Shown: piece by piece, positions 57,201-64,000 of the stretch
How the letters are laid out: each line of letters begins with the position of its first letter
Position numbering within the stretch: position 1 is the stretch's first letter
Source of the DNA: Microbacterium saccharophilum
GTDB lineage: Bacteria > Actinomycetota > Actinomycetes > Actinomycetales > Microbacteriaceae
DNA length: 64,000 nucleotides
Assembly (NCBI RefSeq): GCF_007992455.1
Contig: NZ_BKAH01000002.1
Coordinates: forward strand, 124,001 to 188,000
Direction: 5' to 3'
Notes under the pieces: model-generated
Databases searched by the model: none
What the model was told of the DNA's origin: nothing
Seen by the model: the letters and a program-made list of their open reading frames with translations, nothing else
Made by a program: the position numbers and the translations under genes

Positions 57201-60154
57201 GGGATGCCAACCCGGGACCGGTGACCTACACCGACTACGTGCACGTCCAGCAGGGCGACGGCAACGTCATCCACGTCCGGCCCCTGTCCAACGACCTCGA
57301 CCCCATGCGGGGGAAGCTGACGCTCACGGACGTGCGACCGGACGTCCCCGCTGCCGCGGCCGATGGAACGCCCTCCGAGGAGTACGCGCTGCTGGAGAGC
57401 CGCATCCTCTCCGTCACCGACGACACCGTCACCATCGCCGCGGGGACCGAACCGACCACGATGGCCTTCCTGTACGACGTCGAGTCGTCCTCGCGCAACA
57501 CCGCACGGGGTCTCATCGTCGTGCGCGTCGTCCGGGAGCGTGTGCCGGACTACCCGATCGTGGCCGACACCGTCCTCACCGTCGAGGACCGTGAGGACTT
57601 CGCGACCGGCGTGGATGTGCTCGGCGGCAAGGTGACCTGGTCCGGCGGCGAGGTGGACGAGCTCGCGCTCGGGCTGTGGCGGTCGCCGCGCGGCGTCGAG
57701 GTCGACGGCGATCGCCTGCGGGGCGAGCTCACCGAGCAGGCGCGCATCATCCCGTTCTCCGTCACGGGGCAGACATCCGACGGGCCCGTCACGACCTACG
57801 CCTTCCTGCGCCTGCCGGCCGAGGCCGACCCGCCGCTGACGCTCCGCTCCGGCATCCCGCCGCTCGTCGTCGGGGAGGGCGAGGCGGAGACGGCCGACAT
57901 GGCCGACCTCGTCGCCCGCCCCCGCGGCACCGACCTCGAGATCGGCGACGTGCGCGCGTCCGGCGCGCGCGCGGCCGCCGTCTGCGAACGGGTGCGGGGC
58001 ACGACGGTGCGCTACACGGCCGGGGAGGGGGCGCCGTGGACGGACGCCTGCCTCGTGTCGGTGCGTCTCGCCGGTCAGGGCGGCTGGACCGTGCTGCCGG
58101 TGCCCGTCACCGTGACGCCCCTCGACCCGCAGCCGACGCTCAGCCCCGCCTCCATGACGGTCGCACCGGGGGAGTCGCAGACCTACGACCTCGGCGAGCT
58201 CACGACCTGGCAGGGACGCGCGGAGGCGATCGAGTACCGCGTCGAGGACACCGCCGCCTCGTTCGACATCGAGCTCCGCGGCGCCGTGCTCACCGTCGCG
58301 GCACGCGACGACGCCCGACCCGGCACGTCGGAGTACGTGACGGTCGAGGTCCTGAGCCACGCCGGCGTTCCGCCCGCGCGCATGATCCTGCGGGTCGGCG
58401 CCGCGCCCTCCGTGCTGCCGCAGGGCGGCACGGTGCAGCAGCTGTGCAGCCAGTCCAGCGGGACCCAGTGCACCATCACGGTGATCGGCGCGGCCGGCGA
58501 GGTCAACCCGCTGCCCTCCACCCCGCTCGAAGTCGTGGCCGTCGCCCCCCGCGGCGTCTGCACGGGGGTCACCTTCACCGTCGCCTCGGCGCGCACGGTC
58601 ACCGCCTCCTGGACCGCGGACGCGCCCGGCGCGACCTGCGCAGCCTCCTTCTCGGTCCGCGACGCGCAGGACCGGCTGAGCGCCGGGGAGCGCGACGGCG
58701 CCATCCTCCTCGACCTGCAGGGGTACCCGCAGGCGCCGGCGAGCGTCGTCCAATCCGCCTACGGCGACGCCTCCCTCACCCTGCGCGTCGACCCCGGCGC
58801 CGCGCGCAGCGCCTATCCCGCGCTCCGCGGCTTCGAAGTGCGTCACGGCGGGGTGGTCGTGGCGCAGTGCACGGACGCCGGCGTCTGCCCCGCCCTGACC
58901 GCGCCGAACGGGGAGCGGCGCGAATTCGAGGTCGTGGCCGTCAACGCCGTCGGCGTCTCGCGGACGTCCGTCCGCACGGTCGCCTGGGCGTACGACCCGC
59001 CGGTGCCGCCGCGCGCGGTCACCGCGGCCCCGCTCGTCACGAGTGGCGAGGGCGGCCTCGTGTCGCTCGCCATCACGGGCGTGGATGCCTCCGACACGGG
59101 GTCGCTCCAGATCGCCAGCCCTGCCGGCGAGACCATCACGGTGGCCGTCGCGGAGGGGCAGACCGCGGTGACCGTCCCGTCGTTCCGGGTGGGCGCGAAC
59201 ACGGCGACACCCATCACGGTGACGCCGCGCTCCCGCTTCGAGGTGCCGCCGGTCGCCGGCGCCGCCCCCGTCATCGAATCCCTCACGGCCAGCGCCAGCG
59301 GCATCGGCGCGCCGGTCGACCTCGGGCTCGCGCTGACGGCGACGGCCGCGGGCGGCGGGCGGACCGATGTCTCCGCAGTGGGCTCGGCGAGCCTGAACGG
59401 CGACGGGTCCGAGCTTCGCTGGGGGATCGTGCGGGACGGTCAGCCGTGCGTCGCCTCCCCCGGCGGGCGCACCGCGGAGTTCCGCGGGCTCCCCGACGGA
59501 CGCCTCTACACCTTCGTCCTGTGCGTCGAGTCGTGGTTCGACGGCCGGTCCTTCGGGCGCTCGACGACCACCGCGGAAGTGCGCGCCGTGCAGTCCACGG
59601 CCGCCCCGGAGGGCTTCACCTTCGTCGTCGGGCCGACGCCGCATGTGGACGGTCAGCGCGCCCGGTGGACGATCGACTCCGTCCCCACATCGCGGGAGAC
59701 CCCGCCCTATGACAATGTCGCCGCCTTCCGCGGCTACCCCTCGGGCGTCTTCGACACCGACCCGGGCATCACGGTCCGCTACGAGCACGTCTCCGGGTGG
59801 TGGCAGTCCGCGTGGGGCGCGGTGACCCCCGCGCGCGGCAGCGCCCCCTACCAGGTGCAGGCGCGCTGGTGGGTCGACGCCTGCAACGGCGGTGCCCGCC
59901 TCGTGCCGCAGGCCGCGTCGACGGACTCCCTCGCACGAGTCGACTTCACCGCCGTCGGCATGCGGTACTACGACGCGGCCGGCGCCGAGCTCGCCCCCGG
60001 CACCGACCCCTGGATCGTCCCGGACGCCGCGGTGCGCGTCACCGGCATCGGGGTCGTGGTGGACTGGGTGGAACGCGGCTGGGGTCTGCGTCCGGCGGCA
60101 GCCGAGTTCTCCGCCACCTGCAGCCCTGCCCCATCGCCTCCCCCCGGCGACTGA
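54239..60154 (+). CDS. Giant Ig-like-repeat cell-surface protein
   Basis: The 1,971-residue protein has an N-terminal signal/anchor helix (about 7-28), a beta-propeller-like region (about 35-380; short repeats such as SVWVLQSDGLRYARVN), and then about ten Ig/cadherin-like modules of about 100 residues (from about 390; NDHDPNEDVLAVD, TFSYAVSDGTAE and VAYRVSDGTNDEG mark the Big/cadherin-like type). Fn3-like modules follow (from about 1490), and a C-terminal domain is rich in Trp and Cys. No LPXTG or C-terminal anchor is visible. It is coupled to the kinase gene upstream and followed after 16 bp by moxR, so it probably belongs to the same surface-assembly system. Confidence 0.9.
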   Translation: MRRRTVVGLAASALAVALVTGMSIVWPGLDAQDTPPKDASVWVLQSDGLRYARVNTAIGELDTVRSVANPTRIVQADTGAYMFTDSDSKVIRIDEAAPVDLDAQGLEQADSAPAGTREAVSAGDFVAYRTDTGAVYAGRLSTGSFARVDPFGSPDDEDRVPYTADAIAVDPEGMLFGYSSTADAVLRFDVVSSTVRGEDPVAADPDLPALTAAGEDWVLVDAGDGRFWARGADEGGQAPTQGAVVLSRPDPDGDAVYLADQSSLVRVGVDGGTEQIVPPGTTVRGTPARPVIRDGGVYAAWLPEGAGPGALWDAGRIRPLEYAGAELGPQRRPVFLDTGDALVLNDARSGWVWTVEDARLLPSSQRWDIEKVTETAAETSEEEPPAVIDPRPPVAVPDAFGVRPGALVPLPVLLNDHDPNEDVLAVDPTSVTGLDPGFGVLTTTDDRQRLAVRVASDARGTATFSYAVSDGTAEKGLTSEPASVTLTVAAEAANSAPVWCGVPGCRQSAVTPQLPRGGTLTLPVLTDWVDPEGDAMLLSSVVNTSGIGKVAWVPSGELVYQHSDATGRDESITLSYTVSDTHGASATRTLVIRVVGEPEPTVQSFAVVDIAGSRLTVDVAPHVTGAAGEMTLTAARVLDDAAATATVVGGTTQFDFSTTEPGTYRVALTVAVGGGEATGTARITLLPADAPAQLSTAPVIAFVRPQADATIDVFAAVSNPTRRVLLLSDVVAFPAPGATLSVDAVAQSQLRVSGTTATAEPGLLGTVAYRVSDGTNDEGASVEGLATVYLLPPPPEIAPIAVDDTVVVRAGSQVDIPVLANDFAPSGARPRIDPESVVSSSEGALAFASGDLLRYLAPTTPGTYTVEYDVFTTGSPTLTDTATVRIRALADDANRPPLPANLSGRVVSGLSSTIPFDGFGMDPDGDVVRLDRIVDQPDVGSAAISADGASIVYTSVAGDSGQHSFRYRVVDAAGATGEATVRVGVLTGDANPGPVTYTDYVHVQQGDGNVIHVRPLSNDLDPMRGKLTLTDVRPDVPAAAADGTPSEEYALLESRILSVTDDTVTIAAGTEPTTMAFLYDVESSSRNTARGLIVVRVVRERVPDYPIVADTVLTVEDREDFATGVDVLGGKVTWSGGEVDELALGLWRSPRGVEVDGDRLRGELTEQARIIPFSVTGQTSDGPVTTYAFLRLPAEADPPLTLRSGIPPLVVGEGEAETADMADLVARPRGTDLEIGDVRASGARAAAVCERVRGTTVRYTAGEGAPWTDACLVSVRLAGQGGWTVLPVPVTVTPLDPQPTLSPASMTVAPGESQTYDLGELTTWQGRAEAIEYRVEDTAASFDIELRGAVLTVAARDDARPGTSEYVTVEVLSHAGVPPARMILRVGAAPSVLPQGGTVQQLCSQSSGTQCTITVIGAAGEVNPLPSTPLEVVAVAPRGVCTGVTFTVASARTVTASWTADAPGATCAASFSVRDAQDRLSAGERDGAILLDLQGYPQAPASVVQSAYGDASLTLRVDPGAARSAYPALRGFEVRHGGVVVAQCTDAGVCPALTAPNGERREFEVVAVNAVGVSRTSVRTVAWAYDPPVPPRAVTAAPLVTSGEGGLVSLAITGVDASDTGSLQIASPAGETITVAVAEGQTAVTVPSFRVGANTATPITVTPRSRFEVPPVAGAAPVIESLTASASGIGAPVDLGLALTATAAGGGRTDVSAVGSASLNGDGSELRWGIVRDGQPCVASPGGRTAEFRGLPDGRLYTFVLCVESWFDGRSFGRSTTTAEVRAVQSTAAPEGFTFVVGPTPHVDGQRARWTIDSVPTSRETPPYDNVAAFRGYPSGVFDTDPGITVRYEHVSGWWQSAWGAVTPARGSAPYQVQARWWVDACNGGARLVPQAASTDSLARVDFTAVGMRYYDAAGAELAPGTDPWIVPDAAVRVTGIGVVVDWVERGWGLRPAAAEFSATCSPAPSPPPGD

Positions 60155-60170
60155 CAGACGAGGACGACGA

Positions 60171-61136
60171 ATGACCATCACGCAGGAGCAGGCGACCTGG
60201 TTCGCGCAGACCTTCGGCCAGCTGGCCGACAACGTCGAGCGCGCCGTGCTCGGCAAGCGTCATGTCGTGGAGCTGATCCTGACCGCGATGCTCAGCGAGG
60301 GGCACGTGCTGCTGGAGGACGTCCCGGGCACCGGCAAGACCTCGCTGGCCCGCGCCGTCGCGCAGTCCGTCCAGGGCACCACGACCCGCATCCAGTTCAC
60401 GCCCGACCTGCTGCCGGGCGACATCACCGGCATCACGGTGTACGACCAGAAGACCGGCGCCTTCGACTTCCACGCCGGGCCCGTGTTCGCGAACATCGTG
60501 CTCGCCGACGAGATCAACCGGGCGAGCCCCAAGACCCAGGCGGCGCTGCTGGAGGTCATGGAGGAGTCGCGGGTCACGATCGACGGCGTGACCCGCGCGG
60601 TGGGGCGTCCCTTCCTCGTGCTCGCGACGCAGAACCCCATCGAACAGGCGGGCACGTACCGGCTTCCCGAGGCCCAGCTCGACCGCTTCCTCATGCGCAC
60701 GTCGCTCGGCTACCCGGACCACGCCGCGACGGTGCGGATCCTCGACCGCGCGGCCGTCGCGACCGACGACCTCCCGCCCGTCGTCACGCCCGCCGCGCTG
60801 GTGGGGATGACGGAGCTCGCGGCGGACGTCTATGCCGACGCGCTGGTCCTGGATTACATCGCCCGGCTCGTGGAGGCGACGCGCTCCGCCGACGAGGTGC
60901 GCCTGGGTGTCAGCATCCGGGGGGCGCTCGCCCTCACCCGCGCGGCCCGCGCGAGCGCCGCCGCGCGGGGACGCACCTACGCGACCCCCGACGACGTCAA
61001 GCGCCTCGCCGTCGCCGTGCTGTCGCACCGCCTGATCCTGCATCCCGAAGCCGAGTTCGACGGGGTCACGCAGGAGGCCGTCATCGGCCAGGTGCTCCTC
61101 GACGTCCCACCCCCGACCCGCCGAGACATACCGTGA
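60171..61136 (+). CDS. MoxR family AAA+ ATPase
   Basis: The 321-residue AAA+ protein has Walker A DVPGTGKTSLA (Lys56), Walker B NIVLADEINRASPKTQAALLEVMEE in the MoxR style, sensor 1 ATQNP and the arginine finger region EAQLDRFLM. MoxR proteins act as chaperones that load cofactors or assemble partner proteins and usually sit with DUF58 and a VWA or transglutaminase protein, as here. RBS GAGGA lies 9 nt before the ATG. The stop overlaps the DUF58 start by 4 nt. Confidence 0.95.
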   Translation: MTITQEQATWFAQTFGQLADNVERAVLGKRHVVELILTAMLSEGHVLLEDVPGTGKTSLARAVAQSVQGTTTRIQFTPDLLPGDITGITVYDQKTGAFDFHAGPVFANIVLADEINRASPKTQAALLEVMEESRVTIDGVTRAVGRPFLVLATQNPIEQAGTYRLPEAQLDRFLMRTSLGYPDHAATVRILDRAAVATDDLPPVVTPAALVGMTELAADVYADALVLDYIARLVEATRSADEVRLGVSIRGALALTRAARASAAARGRTYATPDDVKRLAVAVLSHRLILHPEAEFDGVTQEAVIGQVLLDVPPPTRRDIP

Positions 61137-62503
61137 CGAGCCTCGATCAGCGCGGGACCGACAGCCGGGTGACCCGCACGCTCACCTCGACGGGGTCGGG
61201 GGAGCGCACCGAGGTGACCACCCCGCGCTCCCGCGCGCTCGTCGGCCTCGCCGTGTGGGCGACCGGGCTGTGGCGGATGCTGCGGCGCGCGGCGCGCCTG
61301 ACCGCCGCCGCGGCGGGGCGCACGGTGCGGCCCGCGGGGGCGCTCGTCCTCCTGGCCGCGACCGTCGGGCTGACCGCGGGCCTCGCGCTGGGCTGGGTCG
61401 AGTGGATCGCCGCGGGCGTCGTCGCGCTCGTGCTGCTCGCGATGACGGTCCCGTTCCTCTTCGGCGCCCGCGCGTACGACATCGACCTGGCGCTCGCGCA
61501 CGAGCGCGTCGTCGCCGGGACCGGCGTCGCCGCCCACGTGGTCGTCCGCAACGCGGGGTCCCGTGTCGCGCTGCCGGGACGCATCGACGTGCCCGTGGAC
61601 GCCGGGCTGGTCGAGTTCGGGGTGCCGATGCTGCGTCCCGGGCAGGAGATCGTGCACGCGTTCGACATCCCGCCGCAGCCGCGGGGGATCGTGCCGGTGG
61701 GTCCCGCGACGACGGTGCGCTCCGACCCCATCGGCCTGCTCCGCCGGGAGCGCGCGTTCGAGGACCGGCACGACCTGTACGTGCATCCGCGGACCGTCGC
61801 GCTGCCGTCCACGAGCGCCGGGCTCATCCGCGACCTCGACGGCAGCCCGACGCGGCGGCTCGTGGATGCCGACATGAGCTTCCACGCGATCCGCGAGTAT
61901 GCGCCCGGCGACGCCCGTCGGCAGATCCACTGGAAGTCCACCGCCAAGACCGGCCGGCTCATGGTGCGGCAGTACGAGGAATCCCGCCGCTCCCGCATGG
62001 CCGTCGTCCTCGGGCTCGCCGAAGCGGAGTACGCGTCCGCGGACGAGTTCGAGCTCGCCGTCAGCTGCGCCGCGTCCCTGTCCGTCCGCGCCGTGCAGGA
62101 CGCGCGAGACCTCGACATCGTCGTCGGTGCCGAGATCCCGCGCGTCGTGCGCGGCCGCCTGCGCGCCATCCGGCATATCCCGTCCGGGGCGCCCCGGCCG
62201 CTCCTGGACGGGTTCAGCGGCGTGGCGCGCCTCGCCAACACGATGGCCCTCGAGGACGTCTGCCGGCTGACGGCCGAGGCGAACGAGCGGCTCTCCATCG
62301 CGGTGATCGTCACGGGATCGACAGGCGGCCCCGCGCGGCTGCGCCGCGCCGCGCTCGCGTTCCCCGCCGACACGGCGCTGCTCGTCGTGGTGTGCGACGA
62401 GCAGGCGCATCCGCGCTCCCAGGTCTTCCGCCCGTTCACGGCCATCACGGTGGGCACCCTCGACGACCTCGCGGGCCTCCTCCTCCGATCGGCGACGTCG
62501 TGA
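61133..62503 (+). CDS. DUF58 domain membrane protein
   Basis: The 456-residue protein has a cytosolic N-terminus, a pair of membrane helices (about 65-85 and 88-110) and then a large domain with the DUF58 signature RQIHWKSTAKTGRLMVRQYEE (VWA-like fold) near residue 265. DUF58 proteins are the usual partners of MoxR. The GTG overlaps the moxR stop, and the stop overlaps the next GTG, so the three genes are translationally coupled. Confidence 0.92.
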   Translation: MTSLDQRGTDSRVTRTLTSTGSGERTEVTTPRSRALVGLAVWATGLWRMLRRAARLTAAAAGRTVRPAGALVLLAATVGLTAGLALGWVEWIAAGVVALVLLAMTVPFLFGARAYDIDLALAHERVVAGTGVAAHVVVRNAGSRVALPGRIDVPVDAGLVEFGVPMLRPGQEIVHAFDIPPQPRGIVPVGPATTVRSDPIGLLRRERAFEDRHDLYVHPRTVALPSTSAGLIRDLDGSPTRRLVDADMSFHAIREYAPGDARRQIHWKSTAKTGRLMVRQYEESRRSRMAVVLGLAEAEYASADEFELAVSCAASLSVRAVQDARDLDIVVGAEIPRVVRGRLRAIRHIPSGAPRPLLDGFSGVARLANTMALEDVCRLTAEANERLSIAVIVTGSTGGPARLRRAALAFPADTALLVVVCDEQAHPRSQVFRPFTAITVGTLDDLAGLLLRSATS

Positions 62504-64000
62504 GCGGCCCGCGCCACGCCGCAGCGCCCGAGGAATGGCGCGGCCGCTACGTCGCCGGCACCGCATACGTCATCGTCATGATCCTTCTGGCGGCCGTGGC
62601 GGCCTGGCCGATCTACCGCGCCCCGGCGTTCGTCCTCGTCGTCGGCACCGGGTCGCTGCTGGGTGCCGCGCTCGCCGTGCTCATCGCCCGTCGCGGCTGG
62701 AGCGGCTGGGCGACCGCGGGCCTGCTGGCCCTCACGCTGCTGATCGTCGGCGTCCCGCTCGCCGTCCCGGGGCGCACCGGCAGTTCCGGAGAGCTGCTGC
62801 GCGGCCTGGGGGAGCTGGCCGCGGGGGTCGTCGTCGGGTGGAAGGACCTGCTGACGGTCCCTCTGCCGGTCGGCTCGTACCGGAACCTTCTCGTACCCGC
62901 GCTCGTGGTCTTCCTCTGCGGCACCTGCGTCGCGCTGCAGCTGGCGTGGCAGCACCGTCGCATCGCCTACGCGGCCGTCCCCATGGCCCTCGCGATGACC
63001 GGGTTCGGGCTGATCTTCGGCCGCCGGTCCGTCAGCGGACCGTGGGACTTCGGACCCCTCACGATCGCCGCACCCGCCGAGACGATCGTCGGCGTCGCGG
63101 CGCTGCTCGCGAGCGTCCTGTGGCTCGCCTGGCGCGGCCGGCACGAGCGGCAGGACGCGCTGCAGCGTGCGGCGCATGCCGGGGGCGGGCGGCTCCGCCG
63201 CCGCTCGCGCGCGGACGCCCGGCGCGCGGCGCTCGGCGTCGGGATGGTCGCGGTGGCCGCGCTCGGCGTCGCCCTCGTCGTCCCCGGGGCGGCGCAGTCC
63301 GCCGACCGGCACGTCCTCCGCGACGCCGTCGGCCCGGAGGTCGAGCTGTCGCGGGCGCTCAGCCCGCTCGCCGCGTACCGCACGCTCTTCACCGACGACG
63401 CGATCGACGACGTCGTCTTCACCGTCACCGGCCCCGCCCTCCCCGATCGGATCCGGCTGGCGACCCTGGACACCTACGACGGCGCCGTGTTCCGCACCGG
63501 CTCGTCGGGCGCCGGGGGCCGCTTCGCGCGCGTCCCGGCCATGCGCGACCCCGGTCCCGGCGATGCCGTCGACGCCGTCGTGGAGGCCGGCTCGCTGACC
63601 GGGATCTGGATGCCGACGATCGGGGCGCTCGCCTCGGCGCGGTTCGACGCCCCCCGCGCCGCGACGCTGGCGGACGGCTTCTACTACAGCGCCGAGCTCG
63701 GGGCGGCCGTGCAGACGGCGGGATGGCGGGAGGGCGACAGCTACCGCCTCCGCGGGACCGAGGTCCCGGCGACGACCCTCGCCGAGGCCGCCGCGCCGGG
63801 CGGCGTGACATCCCAGGTCGAGGCGCCCACGAGCCTGCGCCGCTGGGTCGACGAGCACGCCGCCGGCACGGGCGGGGCGGCGCTGCAGGCGCTCGTCGAC
63901 CTGCTGCGCACCCGCGGCTACCTCAGCCACGCCCTGACCGACGAGACCGACACCGCGTGGATGGGGCGCCTGGACGGCTACCGGTTCGTGCCCTCCACCT
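62500..64000 (+). CDS. Transglutaminase-family membrane protein, 3'-truncated by window edge
   Basis: The frame is open from the GTG at 62500 (overlapping the DUF58 stop) to the last base, 500 codons. It has six to seven membrane helices in the first 270 residues (for example YVIVMILLAAVAAWPIY, GLLALTLLIVGVPLAV, LLVPALVVFLCGTCVALQL) and then an extracellular part. The layout and the MoxR-DUF58 context match TgpA/DUF3488-transglutaminase proteins. The catalytic transglutaminase Cys-His-Asp core is expected after the cut and is not seen here. The role is probably crosslinking or processing of the surface proteins of this cluster. Confidence 0.85.
   Translation, partial: MSGPRHAAAPEEWRGRYVAGTAYVIVMILLAAVAAWPIYRAPAFVLVVGTGSLLGAALAVLIARRGWSGWATAGLLALTLLIVGVPLAVPGRTGSSGELLRGLGELAAGVVVGWKDLLTVPLPVGSYRNLLVPALVVFLCGTCVALQLAWQHRRIAYAAVPMALAMTGFGLIFGRRSVSGPWDFGPLTIAAPAETIVGVAALLASVLWLAWRGRHERQDALQRAAHAGGGRLRRRSRADARRAALGVGMVAVAALGVALVVPGAAQSADRHVLRDAVGPEVELSRALSPLAAYRTLFTDDAIDDVVFTVTGPALPDRIRLATLDTYDGAVFRTGSSGAGGRFARVPAMRDPGPGDAVDAVVEAGSLTGIWMPTIGALASARFDAPRAATLADGFYYSAELGAAVQTAGWREGDSYRLRGTEVPATTLAEAAAPGGVTSQVEAPTSLRRWVDEHAAGTGGAALQALVDLLRTRGYLSHALTDETDTAWMGRLDGYRFVPST

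Overview
The window is one contiguous stretch of a very GC-rich (about 70 percent by eye) actinobacterial chromosome. The rpoB-rpoC pair, a DivIVA-like coiled-coil protein, the Lhr helicase with a Nei2-type glycosylase, a MoxR/DUF58/transglutaminase cluster under a Ser/Thr kinase, many GTG starts and many apparently leaderless promoters all point to Microbacteriaceae, most likely Microbacterium or a close relative. There is no rRNA, tRNA, CRISPR array, prophage or insertion sequence that I can support. Coding density is high, and both ends cut a gene.

Layout. 1-4200: the 3' part of an S8 (subtilisin) protease with five perfect NPYTKS repeats, followed by a TPR-CHAT cysteine protease; together they look like a two-protease module. 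4400-8400: a LysR-type ligand-binding protein lacking its HTH, a DUF1304 membrane protein, a secreted thermonuclease, a left-handed beta-helix protein, a YitT-family membrane protein and a Nei2-type glycosylase. 8400-16300: the Lhr helicase, a short GreA/GreB-like factor, an ABC-F ATPase with a long structured leader that resembles a drug-responsive attenuator, and an esterase. 16300-24800: a Nudix-like protein, the coiled-coil protein, an SDR with an AT-rich palindromic operator, threonine aldolase, an MFS transporter, and an SDR/DUF6421 operon divergent from an Lrp/AsnC regulator. 24800-29000: a histidine kinase, response regulator and ABC exporter. 29000-34800: an SRPBCC protein, a circularly permuted GH3 glycosidase under a CebR-type operator, a ComB-like protein, a SprT-like metalloprotease, a TPR protein and a spermidine-synthase-like protein.

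34800-40700: a hairpin built from 19-bp repeats, the 5-oxoprolinase genes pxpA and a fused pxpB-pxpC, a lipoprotein, and a DUF4062-STAND-TPR protein transcribed back-to-back with rpoB. 40770-48450: the rpoBC operon with a clear sigma-70-type promoter and two tandem terminator hairpins. 48500-51450: two convergent, apparently paralogous exported proteins and two small membrane proteins. 51500-52250: a gene-free stretch holding seven 59-nt palindromic units at a 73-bp period, followed by a second GC-rich repeat. 52300-64000: a hypothetical protein, a Ser/Thr kinase, a 1,971-residue Ig-repeat surface protein, MoxR, DUF58 and a transglutaminase-family membrane protein cut by the window edge.

How the genes work together. 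Several sets look like functional units: the S8/CHAT pair (candidate proteolytic cascade), Nei2/Lhr (DNA repair), sensor kinase/regulator/exporter (envelope stress or drug export), pxpA/pxpBC (5-oxoproline degradation), and kinase/Ig protein/MoxR/DUF58/transglutaminase (cell-surface assembly). The strongest candidates for new biology are the S8-CHAT module with its repeat linker, the DUF4062-STAND protein beside rpoB, the ABC-F leader, and the palindromic array at 51.5-52.1 kb.
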